A stretch of DNA of 64,000 nt from Xiphias gladius (GCF_016859285.1 NC_053418.1:1642001-1706000); one strand, 5' to 3'; shown: positions 24,061-38,218, counted from the stretch's first letter. Numbers and translations are program-made. Notes: generated by a model not told the origin, from the letters alone.

Positions 24061-26336
24061 CGGCACAACTCAGTAGGGCCCGAGCTACACGATCAGGGGA
24101 CCTGGTCCTGAGTCCCTCCAAAAGTTTCTTCAACCCTCCGGCGAATTACAGTGAATTTCGACACGTCGTACTGGGAACCATTCATCACACACGGGCATTT
24201 GTTTAGGGTCACTCAGTGGGGGTTTGATCAGGGCTGTTGTGGCTTATTGTGCTGATTGAGTAGCACTCTACGCTTTTCTCGTCTAATCATGTACAGTATG
24301 TCCTGTCCTGTGCGACTTCGAGGCTTTAGTGTGTTTTTTAGTTACCGGGAACCTCTTCTTCTTCTTCTTTTTTTTTTTGCTTGTCATGTAAAGTGTCTGA
24401 ATATCTTGAAAACTGCTTTTTAAATAAAAAAGGAACAAGAGGAAGAAAAAACCAAAAACGAAAACGAGGCGATGATCCCTCACCGGCTTCCCACCTGCCA
24501 CATCTCTATCAAAAAAATGTTTAAAAAAATCAAACAAACCACACAAAAAACAATCAGCCCGTTTTATTCAGTTGTCTCTTTATCAACGAGTCCTGAACGA
24601 GACTGAATCACAAAATGACAAAAGTTCGTTGATCGTCCGAGAACCGTTCGCTGACCTGCAACCACTGTGGTTTGGGTTTGGCTCGGTTCAGGCACAAAGC
24701 TGGGTTAAGGTTAGCAAACGTTGCTGGTCATGCTAAAAAAAAAGAAAAAAGAAGGAGACTGTTGCTAGGACACAGGATGCAAACGGCGGCCTCCGCTGCC
24801 AAAGTCACACGGTTTGTTGACACATCTGTCCTCCATGACTTCATCCAGGGACATGGTAGCAAACAACCAATCCTTTGTTTTTTGTTCTGCTGAGGACAGT
24901 TTCGCGTATAGTGTTAAACATTCCCGATATCTCTGAGTGCGAATTACGACTCGGAGGTTGACGTGAGCAGTTTCTTCAGACCGAGCTGCTTGTAATCACG
25001 GTCTGGTAGATATGATGCGAATGTTGCCTTATTTTATACGTGGTACATAGCGGGTATTAAGTTTTTGTCCCATGGTGCCAATACTGAATTTAAAGGAGAC
25101 CGTCTTAATGCATAGAGGGAGAAATACTTCATGGTTTTCTCCTTTGTTGGAGTTGAAATCCTCTGAAAGCATCACTGGACACTAAAAGGTCCACTTTTAG
25201 TGTCACACCTGGCCTTTGTTAGGGAAAGACTGGGCTGTTACGCATCCTGAAAGTCAAGAGTACATTTAGAAAAAAAAGAAAAGGTCTCCGCAGCTGTTAT
25301 TAAGAAGAGACGTCTAACTGGATGAAATCGGATACTCAGTAAAATGAGCACTGGCCGACGGTTGTGCCGGTCTCTCTCTCTCTGCACTGTCTACCTCTCT
25401 CTGTCTCCCCTCTCTCCTCCACCGCCCCACTTAAGGCAGCGCCAAGAAAAGAAGAGTGTAAGGGAGGCAGAAAAAGAAAAGATTTTATTTTATGAATTAT
25501 TCAGAGGTTAAAGCAGGCTGAGATTCCACAGACAAGAGCTTGTAATATTAATGAGTGGAGACATTAGAGGTTATTTCTCCTCTTTTTCTGCTCCCGCTGT
25601 GTTTCAACACTTCAGCATCCGGCGGCTCCCAGAAAGAAAAACTGCTGCTCTGAGCAGCAAAAGCAGAAGAATCTCATATCGAACCTGGACTCGAAACGGC
25701 AGAACCTCACCGACGCCATAAAACACTGCGACTTTTCTTTGGCTTTTTTCATTTAAGGCGAGAAAAATCCGCATCGGCTCAAGTTGCTTAAGAAAGTCTG
25801 AGAAGCCGAGGTGGTCGTCCGCGTCGCTTGATTAACTATAAAAAACAGCACTGTGAAAAGAACAGGAATAGACTCTGAAGGAGAGAAACTAAAGCAAATG
25901 GTGAAAACAGAACCCGTCGCCTTTAAAGTCAACTTCACCCCTTTTGACATCTTTAGCCGTTACCTGTAAACCGACGGTGCAAAACCTGCTCGCAGACGAT
26001 TTGTCTGATGCGGGGTGAGATGAGATCTAGTGCTGTACTTAAAGCCTGTGACAAACAGCAAACCCCTCGTCGTTTAGGGGAAAACGAATTGGACGGTGAG
26101 CTGCTGTGCTTCTCCCAACAACGTGACAGAATACGTGGCTTGTGGTTAAGGTTAGCGAACAATCGCGGTCATGCTTAAAAACAAAAAATGCGTTGAGCTA
26201 ACAGCTGGAAACAGGAAACAAACAGTGTCCCGTGTTTAGGTCTGATATTTTATGGCTCTGTAATAACGTCACCTGACTTCCTCCTTTGTTTAATTACTAC
26301 GGCCACTAGGGGGCGCTGTTACTTGAATGTGAACAT

Positions 26337-26900
26337 ACAGTACTGTGCAAAAGTGAGGATACTTTTAAAAGTAATGCCATGAATATATTTTTTTTAAATC
26401 AATTAAATTAATGATTCAGATCGGTATTTGCCGTGACCCCCGTTTGCCTTCAAACCAGCAACAGTTCTCCTCGGTACACTTGCACACAGTTTTCCAGGTT
26501 CTCGGCAGGTGGGTCGTTCCGAGGAACTTGGGGAACCTGCCACGGTTCTTCTGTGGATTCAGTCTGTCTCAGTGTCTTCCGTCTCTTCATGTGATCCCAG
26601 ACTGACTCCATGATGTTGAGATCAGGTCTCTGTAGGGGCCAGACCATCTGCTGCAGGACTCCTCGTTCTCCTGGTCTCTGAAGGCAGTTCTCAGTGACTC
26701 CGGCTGCCTGTTTGGGCTCTTTGTCCTGCTGCAGGATGACCCTGTTGTGTGCCTCAAACGTTTGCACAGGGCTGTATGTCATTACAAACCTGTCAAACCG
26801 CCAAGTACCAAAAACCGCCATCGAACAGTCTTGATTACTTTCTCTGTGATCGGAAAATTCCTGATTCACATCATGATTTTTCCAGTTGTCCGTTCTCATA
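26337..26900 (-). mobile_element. Tc1/mariner remnant, family with CAGTACTGTGCAAAAGT ends
   Basis: The terminal repeat CAGTACTGTGCAAAAGT lies at 26338. On the minus strand the frame 26899-26450 encodes a transposase C-terminal part with VILQQDKEPKQ (second Asp), [20 protein letters not shown] (the DLN-I-E-W block with the Glu) and a tail ending near [11 protein letters not shown]. The N-terminal DNA-binding domain and first Asp are absent and no matching far end was found, so it is a truncated copy. A sister copy lies at about 57520-58022 in opposite orientation. Confidence 0.75.
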
Positions 26901-27646
26901 CAGCAGCTTTTACATTTGAGAACTACTCCCCAAAGTTATGTATTGTAAATAAAGCATAGTGCTAAGTATTGGTACCGAGGCTCAGGTACCGTATTCACAA
27001 CGGCATAGAAAACTTTCGAAATGATGCCCAGTCCTGCAAAACTTACAAAAAACTAACCGAGTGTGTCACAACCAATTTTTTATGTATAAGATGAAGATAG
27101 AAATTTGTTGCAATGTTGTGAAAAGTTGTGATTTATTTTTTCCCCCTCTTGTGGTGTAAAATATGGTGCTTTTTGCAGTCGAGAGCCGTGGTCCACACAT
27201 CGTTGAAAAGCTTTAAAGGTTCCGTGGAAATAGACATAACATAACACTTCTCGCTCCCCACCCCCTCTCACTACCCGTCCAGTGACATCGCTCAGTAAGA
27301 CAAACGGAGTCTTGGCGTGAAGTCATCGGGCCGGCGGATTGGCTTGCAGTGGGAACGCTCCACGGCGGGCAAGGTCCGGTTGACGGGTCGGCACTGGTGA
27401 CGCAGAGTCCGACGCAGACGACACATTCGCTGTGTCAGACCGGAGCTTTCACAGTGAACCGAACAACAACTTTTTTTTTTATCAAATTAGACTCTTTGTT
27501 TCTCCAAGGAAGCTGAAGAAAAAAAACTTTTAACAGTGTTTTCATATTTCAAATGATTTTCTCAGAGTGTGGCCCCACAGATGTGGCATCGCAAACATTA
27601 GAACCGCAGAGGTTGTAGGAATCGCAAAAATATCTACACAAAAAAT

Positions 27647-27713
27647 CGTTTTCTCGACATTTTAATTTGCCCAACGTTTTGAATGTTGGGCAAATTGAAA
27701 TGTCGACAAAACG
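27647..27713. repeat. Near-perfect 29-bp inverted repeat (hairpin)
   Basis: Two 29-base arms (27647-27675 and 27685-27713) surround a 9-base loop. They pair with one C-C mismatch and one G-U pair. No flanking transposon is recognised. Confidence 0.85.
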
Positions 27714-30700
27714 CATGACATTCCTGTCAGCTTTTGTGTTCAGTGCTAATTGCTAACATGCTGAACCAAGTTGGTGACCACAGTAAACATTGCCGTGTGT
27801 TAGCATGCTGGCGTTAACATCGTGTCATGCCGTGGTCGGTCTTCTAAATGATGAAGACCTCGAGAGGATCCACATTTTGTCATTATTTTTTCAGTGTGCA
27901 GATTCTCCATTCAAACGCGTGCAGAAACAACAGCTTGTGGTTTTAGGGGGAGGCGCATGCTGGAATTATTTCCTGGTGATCAACAGCCGAGTGCGTTCAC
28001 TGCAGGACCACATACTGTTGTGATTGCGGGTTGCCAGGTTTTTTTTTTTTTGTTTTGTTTTTTTTTTACTATTGTGGCTGCACAGAGACCAAAACCTGGC
28101 CTCGCTGACAGTTTCTGTCACGCTCCTAGTGAAGTCCATTCGCCTGTCTCCTCTTTTTTTCTCTTTTTCTGGTTCAGAGACGAGGATCTGTGTCCTCCAG
28201 CATTTGTTCCTCTCCAGTTCATAAGCCTCACTGGCACCGAGGAGCTTCAGAATCCTTAATCTGACACAACACCGTGATACCCACCAGATGCCCTCGCCCT
28301 CCTTTGTATCTCTCACATCCTGACAAGCCCCCCGCTCTTCCTGCCCCCCCCCCTCGCCTCGCTCTGACTGATCTGAGATCTTGTTCTTTCAGTCAGAACA
28401 TCATCTAGAACATGGATGCAACCGAGCGAGCCAGCGGGCCTGACAGGATGTTTCCTCCTCCCTCCGGCTTTCCACACAGTCTGTTTACTGCAGCATCTCT
28501 ACAACAAGCCGGATACCAAATCTTACGATTTATCATTCATATAATTTATGGTTTTCACTATATCAAACCTCACTTTTAAATAAACATTTAAAAACTGGAT
28601 GAATGATTATTCAAAGAATATGAAAAACAGGCAAAATAAATCAAGCCAGATTTAAAAAAAAAAAAAAAAGGACATTTTTTTCTTAGATCACATCCAATTT
28701 TTGATACTTTTGATGACCAGCATTTTTCTGCAGCAGCCATTCGATGTATTGTCATTGCAACGTCCTCCCTATATAACGGTTTTCGTCGTTACCGGTGGAT
28801 TCAAACTGCAAAATCACGCACAAGGGATTCACTCGAAACGGCGCATTTGTGTACTGGAAATACTGACTCCTGCGTCAGTTCGTTTTATGAAACACAGAAG
28901 ACAAACAAAAACAATGATTGTCCGCCTTAGTCCTCTTTGTTACAACAGGAAACAGTGAATCCTCTCAGCCCACGGTTTGTTTGGCTGCTGACTACGTGAG
29001 TTGCTCGTCCTCTGTTTCATTTCTGAGACGCTCAGTCTCAGCTGCCCCCTGTGGTCCATTCCTGTTCCGGCTGCGCTCGGACGTCCCCATCGGTCCCAAA
29101 CACCTGACTCCCACACCCACCTGTGTGTCACCTGTTCCTCCTTCCCCAGTATTTATGTCACTGTTCCTGTTACGCGTCCAAGCCGCTTGGACCTGTTCTT
29201 TGACCTATCTTTCCCTGCTGGACTCATTAGCCTGCCTCTACTGCCATTCACGTTGATGCCGTTGTGTGTATGTTCCATTGTCATCACCTTCAACTAAAGT
29301 AGCTGCGCTGCCTGCCAGTGAGTCTGTGTATGGGTCCTCACAATATCTTTTTAGAAAAAATACTTTTTACCAAATAAGTTCAGTCAACACCAAGGAGAGA
29401 TTTCTTGAATTTTAATCTCAGTTCAAGTGTTGCCAGATCAATCAGGACTCAGATCTCAAGGGCTATAATTTAGAGTCCTGATGAATTCTGACTTGTTTTG
29501 TTGTGTTCCAGATGTTTCAGGTCATTTTGTTTCGTTGCAGTGTAAAAATCAAGTCCATGCCAGTGTGTCACACCTGAAATGTACACACTGCCGAGCCAAA
29601 ACAAACTGTCCAATAAACGCTTGGCGGCACAAATAATTGGTGCTGAAAATTAAAACTTGTACAGTGGAAAATGCGCTGTGTAAGTATTTAGTTTTCACGC
29701 CTCTCATGTCAAATGTGTCTCTTACTGCAGGGTGTCACTGCCGCAGCGTCCAGCTTTCAGGGCTTCTCACCCATGATTACAGCAATACCCGTTGATGCGC
29801 GGTCCATCAGGAGAGATAGCTGGAGAAAAACCAGCACTCAATACGCCTCGAATGTCCTCTAAACTCTCCAGCCAGAATGGCTATTGATTTGTGGCGCTGC
29901 AGGGCTGAGGTCCAGGACGGTGGGGAGCCATAAAACCTTTCTCTCAGGGTTCAGACCTCCGAGAGGGGGCTTCGCTCCAATCGGAAAGATCAGCCGCCGC
30001 CTCCCACGAGCAGTCAGGCCCCTTTTTAAAGACACCAAGACCATCGCTGCTGCTAAACCTTGCTTACCTATGGTCTCCATGTCCGTGTGTTTTATTCACT
30101 CATAAAATGTACTTTAAATAGTTTGATTTCCATCTTGCCAGTGGCTTTCTTTGAGCAGAACCATCAGCACGCAGAAATGAATGCACACTGGTCAGGAAAA
30201 TGCCAAGAGCGACAACAGTGCTTCACATGCAGTTTGATTTAAATGGGTAGTACATGACGTACGAGTACATGACTGCAGACTAAACAAGACAGATAAACAT
30301 GGAGCTTTCAGCGGTATGAAGTACAACACAGGCACATCTTTGTGACATTAATCTACCCTGACAGGTCCTCATTAAAGCGGTTTTCTTCTCTTTGTTTAGT
30401 TTTATTAGCAGAGATGACTCCCCCGGCTTCTGGCTTTCAGTCACAGTGAAGTCGGTTGTGAAAGACGGGCCTGCCGGTTTGAAATGCAGCACCATACTGT
30501 CAGTGACACCTTCCGTCCCAACAAACCACGGGCAGAAAGTCAGGTCGGATTCCTGTGAAAAAGTGATAGAAAATAGGCTTTTCCGCATCTTTATTAGTCC
30601 AGTATTTTCTGAACACGCATCTTCTTTTTCGGTTCCACCTCCCTTTCGCAGTTACTCGCACTGCTCACGGAATCTCTGCCTTTAATCACGAGGGCTCTAG

Positions 30701-32340
30701 TTTACTGTTGACAGCATTCTCTGGGACTGATTTGATTTGTTGGTTGAGTTAAATGTCGGTGGGAGGAAACCAAAGAGAGAATTTTCCTGAGCAAGTAAAT
30801 GAAGCTCAGTGAAGTAGTCACAAGGGAAGGATTAAGTCTAAAGGTGCGTTCTGAGTGAGGTCCAAGTGAATTTTATAGGCGGTGAGATTGCGTGTTTTAA
30901 AGTCACTGGAAAAACACTGACGCACTCTGGGCGGCATTAAAGGTACATCTGTGCAAGTTGAAAATGTTTCTACCTCAGCAGAAAAGTTTCACTCATCCCA
31001 TCGTTATGACCAGGCAGAGGAGAGAAACTGGAGGAAAATAACAGCTAGTTAGCAGCTGCATCTGTTCCGTTGGTAAAGTGGCCGCTGTGTCAAATAAACA
31101 CACGGGGCAAAAACAGTCCAGCAGTCAACTGTGTTCCAGTAAAGCGAGGCGGACGTGTACTTCATGTCGGATATACCTCTACCTACAGTGCAGCTTTACT
31201 TACATTTAGTCATCTCCCGGGACATTTTCAACAACAAAACAAAAGAGAAACGTCTTGAGAACACTTATACTCAGCCTATGGAAACAGTGAGTCCATGATT
31301 TCACAAACATCGGCTCATTCCTGAAGCTGAAGTCCGACTTCAGCTCGCCAGATGTAACAAATCCACATTTCTGGGTGCAAGGACATCATATTTCACTCTC
31401 AGCAATGGAGGTTAAGTGGAGTCTGAATTCTGCAGGTTTGCATCAACATTTAAACATGTTGATATGTAAGACAGCTCATACTTTTGTTTTGTTTTTTTGT
31501 CCTTTTAGTCAGCTAATGGATCTACAGCTGCTGACATGAAGAAGTGAATCTGACAATCCGAGAAACCATGAATCCAGCGCATGCATCTAAGTCGCCGCCT
31601 CTGCGATGTCAGTTGAAATCAGGACCATGTGTGGTAAATGTGAAGCGAGAGCCAAAAGTTACCGGAGAGAAACTACTACTGGTTTGGTCAGTGTCGCCGG
31701 TGTCGTCGCTCACCTCCGTGTGCCGCCTGGAGACAGAGAAATGCCACAAAATGTCACTTTAATGTCATCACAGCTCATGTCATGCTAATGAAGAGCTTCA
31801 TTCCTACACGAGAGATCCACCATGGGAAGAAACACACACACTTATTTAAAGTAAACGGTCGATGTTGCCGGCGCTACGGCACATTACAACGTGCCGTTGG
31901 CGCGTCACCTGCTCAAAGAGCGGTCGGTGTAAGTTGAGAAAAGTTTATTTCTTTTTAGCACTGGTCTCCAGTAAGGTTCAGCCTCTCTCACCCTAATACA
32001 ATTTATGGGTAGATGTAGTAGTAGTAGTCGCAAGAAACGCAATGTGTTTGTCACTGAGATTGGCGCTAACTGCTGTCGTTTATCAAAATTGCATCTACAG
32101 ATTAAGAAAGAAGGAAATGCATCTATTTTATTGGATGTTTAATGCCTGGTGTAACACAGGAGTGTCGAAGAATGCTAACTTTTTAGATATCTTGTGTTTT
32201 AGATGCGTCTTAAAGAAAAGGTTTGACATTTTGACACGCGATATGTCCCCGAAAGTGGCGTTTCTATTTAAACGCAATCCCATGGGATCACATTATTTAA
32301 ACATATGAGATACGACATGCTAATGAGTGAGATTTGGAGG

Positions 32341-32435
32341 TGCTGGTCGTCAGATTTTGTTGCCTGTGGACGGAGCCAGGCTGGCTGTGTACCTCTGTTT
32401 CCAGTGTTTGTGCTAAGCTAAGCTGGCCGGCACCT
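32341..32435 (+). repeat. Dispersed fish repeat (GCTAAGCTAAGCTGGC type)
   Basis: It carries TTGCCTGTGGACGGAGCCAG and CTGTTTCCAGTGTTTGTGCT followed by AAGCTAAGC. A degenerate relative lies at about 41225-41310. The motif is familiar from many teleost genomes; no coding function. Confidence 0.5.
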
Positions 32436-35400
32436 TCGAGTTGATGTCAGGAAGCTATCAGAGTCCGGATCCGACAAAGTGAAGCAGGCAGCAGGTCTCG
32501 GTGGCTTTCCTTTCAACATGTAAATGCTTGTGTGAACGTCGGAGCAGACTCCCTCCCATGATCCGGCCCGTCAGATAACAGGTGTCTACTGTTTCCTCTG
32601 TTATTTAGTCTAGGGATTTCAGCGTGAGAGGTGCCTCCGACCTGTCTGAGGGAAGGCAGGGAGGGAGCCTCTGGCACCCGGCAGCTTTATTATCATTTCA
32701 TCAGCCCGCAGGTTGTCTGTGAAAGGTCAGACTCCTGGACGGCTACCCGCAGTGGTGTGAAGGCTCTCAGTGTTGTGGTGAACTACAAGGCTTAGCTGGG
32801 TCTCCTTAAAACGCCGCGGGTGAGGGAAATGTGATGTTAGCCTGATCCGCCGCATTAGCCCTCCCCGGCTTTCCCACCAGACCCCAGTGTTTATAAAATA
32901 TATAGAGTTATCCTCATGTTACGGCCCGTGATGTCAGGCCGCCGCTCGGCGCTGTCTCCCTGCGTCATCGACTGGCCCGGGCAGCAGAGGTGGGAGTCTG
33001 GATCCATTCAAGCAGCCCTGTGATCCTGAACGCTGCACAAACAGGCCCTCACCTTCAGACAAAACAGAGGAAAGGGCCTGTATTCCTCTTGTCTTCAGAC
33101 ATGAGCCCCTGTTCCCACTTTGTTTGATTTGTTTCCAGTGGTTAAAGGTCTTTAATATCATTTTAAAGAGGTACATAAACCCCTGAGGCTGTTCGCTGGC
33201 CAGTTTTGCTCACTTTCCAACCGTTTGATGTCAATTCTCACTCCTGTTGCATTCATGTAGCATTACTGAAGATAGACTTTTTAAAAAATAATCTATAAAA
33301 TCCCTCAAAATTTTCTGGAATCTTTCAAAATTTTCCATTCTTTTAACTTATCTTGGAGCTTGATGTCCGTATAAATAACACGACGGAAGAAAAATATGAG
33401 AAAAAAGGAATTACTGCAAACAGCCGTTTCCCTGGTGGTGAATTAAGCTATCGTAGCATGAGCTCTTCTGCACCATCACCCATTTGAACAGCCGTCCTCT
33501 GCTGCCGTCTATAAACTGGTCGACAGTGGAGGCATGTCCAGTGGGTGACCTTGCTACGTAGACTGGAGGGCTACTGTGAATGAGTTTTGCTAGCATTTCC
33601 CACTCCAAGCTGGCTAGCGCCTTAGCCGTTAGCTCAACACCTATTTTGACAGGTCGCGTGGATGAACCAGGCCTTTATGGTCTCGTATAATCTAAATCAG
33701 CTGGGCTGAAATTACATCTAAAACGTTGCTCGCAGTTCACACACGCAGCCCCTTCGCTCAGGATACCAAAAGAGACAAAATGTGATCTCGTGTGTCCTCG
33801 CAGAGTGAACGGCTTGCGCTCAGACAAAACGCTGATGTAAGAGAACAGATAAGTGCTTCTGCGTGTATTTTTCAAACGGCTGAAATACCAAATAAGATGA
33901 GAAACATTTCAACAACGAGACGGCTTCTGCACACTGCAGACACCTGTGCACAAAACCTGAAACAGGAGCGTAACTTTGTTTTTTCGTTTCTTTTTTTGTC
34001 ATTTTTTTTTTAACTCTGGGCTGCCATCGCACAATGTGCAGCAGTGTTTTGAAATGTTACAAGTCATAGAAATCTGTGCTGAATCTGTGACGCGACGGAG
34101 TCACACACCCATTGGATAATCAGTCATTTGTCAAATGAAAATATCCCAAACTCCTGCTGTCAGTGATGTGATTTGCTTGTTTTCCCCGTGTCACAGTGAA
34201 TACTGTCGGCTCTCGGTCAGAGTAAGGGGGCTCTGAAAACCTTTAATGGGCACGATTTGGCAGTTGGTGAAGCGAATCATTCAATCAACAGATTTATCGG
34301 TAGTAACGTCCTGTGGAAGCATGCGCTGCAGAGTTTCTCTGTCTGAGTCAGTACAACAAATTACGGCTTGGTGCCGAGACACCGCCTCCCCCTCCTGCGG
34401 TCCACAGAAGAGAACCAGCAGTATTATTAATAATGGAACGCAAAGATTTCTATTTGATGGTTCGGCCCCCTCCCTGACGCTCTGACCCCGCTTTTAGAAG
34501 AAGAAAAAGGCTTTTTCAAGGAATATTCCAGCTCGTCTCCACTGAAGCGCGTGGAGAGCATCTCTGTTTGAGGAGGCTTTTATTGGAAATGTGTCCTAAG
34601 AGCACCTGACCCCCCTCGTCTCCTTATGCCATCTCAACCTTTTCTGTCCCACTAACGCTGCAGGAGGTGCTTCAAACATTCAGGTATCAGAAACTGGGAG
34701 GGTGACTTATTCTACTCGGACCAAATCTCTTCAATCGCCAAGTGCATTGACTTTAGAGGAATTTGTCTTTGCTGAAAAAGTGAGGTGAAAACACACCTGG
34801 GGCCAGGTGAGATCACTGAAGTCATCAAGTTCAAAATAGAAATACCGCATCTAGAGTCACGTCAAAGACGAGCAATCAGAAAAGAAAAGCTTCCCAAGAG
34901 GCTGAAGAGCTCAGCAACAGGCTTAAAGAGGAGATGAGAGGCAGCCTGGGTCTACCGCCTCCAAACCGCCAGCCCTCTTTACGTTTTTCAAATGTATGTT
35001 TATTTAATATTCATTTAGGAAAGGAACCTAAGTGGGATTAATAATCTGCTTTTCAAACGTCCTGGCAGCTACAAAAAGTTACAGGCGACCAACAGAAAAT
35101 AAAAAAAGATTAGAGTTAAATAAAAATGATAAATAAAATTGCCAGTAAGAGTCAACCAGAGGTGCCACCTTCGAGACAACAGACAGCTGCCTACGACCAT
35201 CAGGAAGAAATAGATCAACTGAAAATGTCAAACAATAACTTGACAAAAAAACATTTTATTTTTTATTAATAGCTTTTTCCAGAACTTTGGAAATTTGGAA
35301 ATGTCATTTAATGCTTTGCAACTTTTGCATACTTGTAATTTCTGACAGTAATAATCCAGATAAACTCTCCTCCATCCTTTTTATTTTTTCTTTTCATGTT

Positions 35401-36994
35401 AGGAATTTCCCTTGTCTGGTTCTATGTATTTCTGATTTATCTATGTGTTGGACTGTTTCCACGTTTTATATGTCTGTGGTGTGAGTCTAGATGCTGCATT
35501 TCTACGTTCAGCTTAATGATGAGAATGTTCTCACCTGGGTAATTGTAACTCCACAGGTGTGTATATATTGAACCTGAGGTTTGGTCCCAGTAAAGGCCGT
35601 TGTCAGAGAGTGCGACTGCTCAGCTCAGAAACTACTAATGTTTTGTCCAGAACCGAATGAGACGATTCAAATAAGCACTTCTAGCCTGGTGACGGCAAAC
35701 GTGCCGCGAGGAAACCTATTAAAAAATGTTTTGAATATCAGTAAAGTTAGATCTTTGTCAAAGTCAAGGTCAGCACGCTGCTCCTCACCAGCTTAGAAAA
35801 CGTGTGCGTGGAGAGACACACTCTCTCTCTCCCAGTAACGCCACTACCCGTTTGTCAGGGCTCCCGTCCCTCCTCTGCTGCTGCAGTGGAGCTCCACAGA
35901 GACCAGCAGGAGCAGAATGGTTGTGCTGGGAAGCTCCCAGCACTTTTAAACAATATGAAGTATGACAGTGCTGGAATAGTCTTCCATGAATAAACACAAA
36001 TGTTAATTTCTTTTTTCCTTTTTGTCACAGCCAAGGTCAGGCTATTAAGATATGTAGATGAGGTGCAGGTGCAAAAAAAAACAAAAACCAAAAAACGTGT
36101 GTGTGTGTGATCACTTTAACAAACCATGCATAAAAGCGAAGGTCAAAGGAGGAGCTGCCACTTTCTGAGCTTCTTCAGCCACGCTCTGTTTCACACTGTG
36201 TTCAAAAAATGGGAAATTTATCTCTTTGACATAAAAAAAAAAAACCAACTGCTGCAGTGAACAATGTCTTTCACCAGGAGACACAGTAACTTGTTGGAAG
36301 GTCATACACTTGACTTTCACTTACCTCCGGTAGATAAGAGGGAGCTAGCGTCGGTGTTAGTGAATTACATCGACAGAATAAAATACGGAGGATCATTTGT
36401 ATTTAATTTAAAACAATCTGCACCATGTAAATAATGTCTACTGCAGCAATGGTGAACCCACATAAGAGGAATCTGAGGATTTGTGAGATGATCAACAAAC
36501 AAACATTCTGCTTTCTCTTTGTCCTTCTTGTTGAATACTAGTTTCACCCTTTCAGACCCCTAAAAAATATTCAAATTATTCAATCTTAGAAGGTAAGAAA
36601 ACAATAACTTGAACCTGTACGGTCAAGTTTCTGCCTTGTTTCTTTCGTGTTATACAAACCAGAACGTTTTGGACATAGGCCACTGAAAAGGCGAGACCGT
36701 GTGGCGACAATGGGGCATTTATTCCTTGGTAGGTGAGGGTATCAAGTGCGGTTCAGTTGTGGGACGGACAACAATGAAAAAAGTCACAATAACATGGGAC
36801 TTCACCAGAGCAGTCCCCTAAAGCACTCACCAGGAGGACACACCAGCAGCTGCCATTATAACTACAGCGATACAACATTTGGTTGCGCTGCCCCGCTGCT
36901 AGGTAGAAAAAAATATCTCATTACAAATTAAGATAGATAAAATGTGAAGGGTTTCACTCAAAAGCACATATAGTAGCCTAGTAGCACTAAAATG

Positions 36995-37260
36995 TCACAG
37001 GAGTCGGTGGGATTCATCCTCTGGGAACCATGACCTGTCCGTCCCAACTTTGGCGCGGAACAGCTTGATAGATGTTGAGACGGTTCACACGATAAGTGAA
37101 AATTTTGACCTGCGGGTGCCGCTAGAGAAAAAAAATCAGGCGATCAGCAAAGTCATTAGGAGTCATCCTCTGGGGACCATGAATGTATGAACAAAATTTT
37201 AATGCGAATCCATCAAATAGTAGTTGAGATATTCCAGTCTGAGCCGACAGACATGCTGTT
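36995..37260 (-). repeat. Pervasive fish repeat, inverse orientation, two tandem part-copies
   Basis: CATCCTCTGGGAACCATGAC and CATCCTCTGGGGACCATGAA, about 140 bp apart, are inverse forms of the CATGGTCCCCAGAGGATG phrase of the family seen at 17029, 43060 and 63745. Confidence 0.55.
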
Positions 37261-37520
37261 GGCCTCATATAAATTCAGCATGTCACCTTTTTAGTTCATT
37301 TTGTGTTACTTTAAAGGGTCACAAGCCAAAAAACACTGCTCTAGGGAACACGTCTTTCTGCTAACTTACCTGCACTGTGCACTCCGTCTCCCTGGGAGTC
37401 AAACCGGCAACCTCATTAACCGCCTCAGGTCACCCGGCGACTCATCCCGACCGGAGGTGTAGACAGAGCAGTCACAGAGTTGGGTCGCACCTTTCCTCCT
37501 TTCCTCCGATGACATCGAAG

Positions 37521-38020
37521 NNNNNNNNNNNNNNNNNNNNNNNNNNNNNNNNNNNNNNNNNNNNNNNNNNNNNNNNNNNNNNNNNNNNNNNNNNNNNNNN
37601 NNNNNNNNNNNNNNNNNNNNNNNNNNNNNNNNNNNNNNNNNNNNNNNNNNNNNNNNNNNNNNNNNNNNNNNNNNNNNNNNNNNNNNNNNNNNNNNNNNNN
37701 NNNNNNNNNNNNNNNNNNNNNNNNNNNNNNNNNNNNNNNNNNNNNNNNNNNNNNNNNNNNNNNNNNNNNNNNNNNNNNNNNNNNNNNNNNNNNNNNNNNN
37801 NNNNNNNNNNNNNNNNNNNNNNNNNNNNNNNNNNNNNNNNNNNNNNNNNNNNNNNNNNNNNNNNNNNNNNNNNNNNNNNNNNNNNNNNNNNNNNNNNNNN
37901 NNNNNNNNNNNNNNNNNNNNNNNNNNNNNNNNNNNNNNNNNNNNNNNNNNNNNNNNNNNNNNNNNNNNNNNNNNNNNNNNNNNNNNNNNNNNNNNNNNNN
38001 NNNNNNNNNNNNNNNNNNNN
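37521..38020. other. Assembly gap of exactly 500 N
   Basis: All bases are N. The round length suggests a placeholder of unknown true size. It lies just upstream of natterin-like copy A and probably hides that gene's first coding exon. Confidence 0.98.
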
Positions 38021-38218
38021 TTTGTCTCAGTGGAGCAAAAAAAATTTGATAAAGAATTTTAAAATTATTTTTGAGGTTAACATTTTGCTATTCGCTCTCC
38101 CCTTTGCCAGTTTTTGTTTGCCCTGTAAAGCATTAATTACAAACCTTTCTTGTCTCAAAAAGCATGGGGGATACATTGATTGATTACTAATGTCATTGTT
38201 CCTGTTCCCTTTTTACAG

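Larger units (their letters stand above)
24061..37520. other. Long intergenic region, no gene recognised
   Basis: No open frame here has convincing family motifs or flanking splice sites. It holds a Tc1/mariner remnant (26338-26900), a strong hairpin (27647-27713), fish repeats near 28970-29330, 32341-32435 and 36995-37260, and low-complexity runs. Two GC-richer single-copy-looking stretches (about 29730-30060 and 32500-32880) could be conserved non-coding DNA, but that cannot be judged from one genome. Confidence 0.5.

Noticed and set aside
26450-26899. 149-codon frame as a host gene
   Set aside because: It has the Tc1/mariner QQD and DLN-I-E-W blocks and a terminal repeat beside it, so it is a transposase remnant.
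37377-38183. Open frame of 268 codons
   Set aside because: It runs through the 500 N gap; the visible parts show no coding features.
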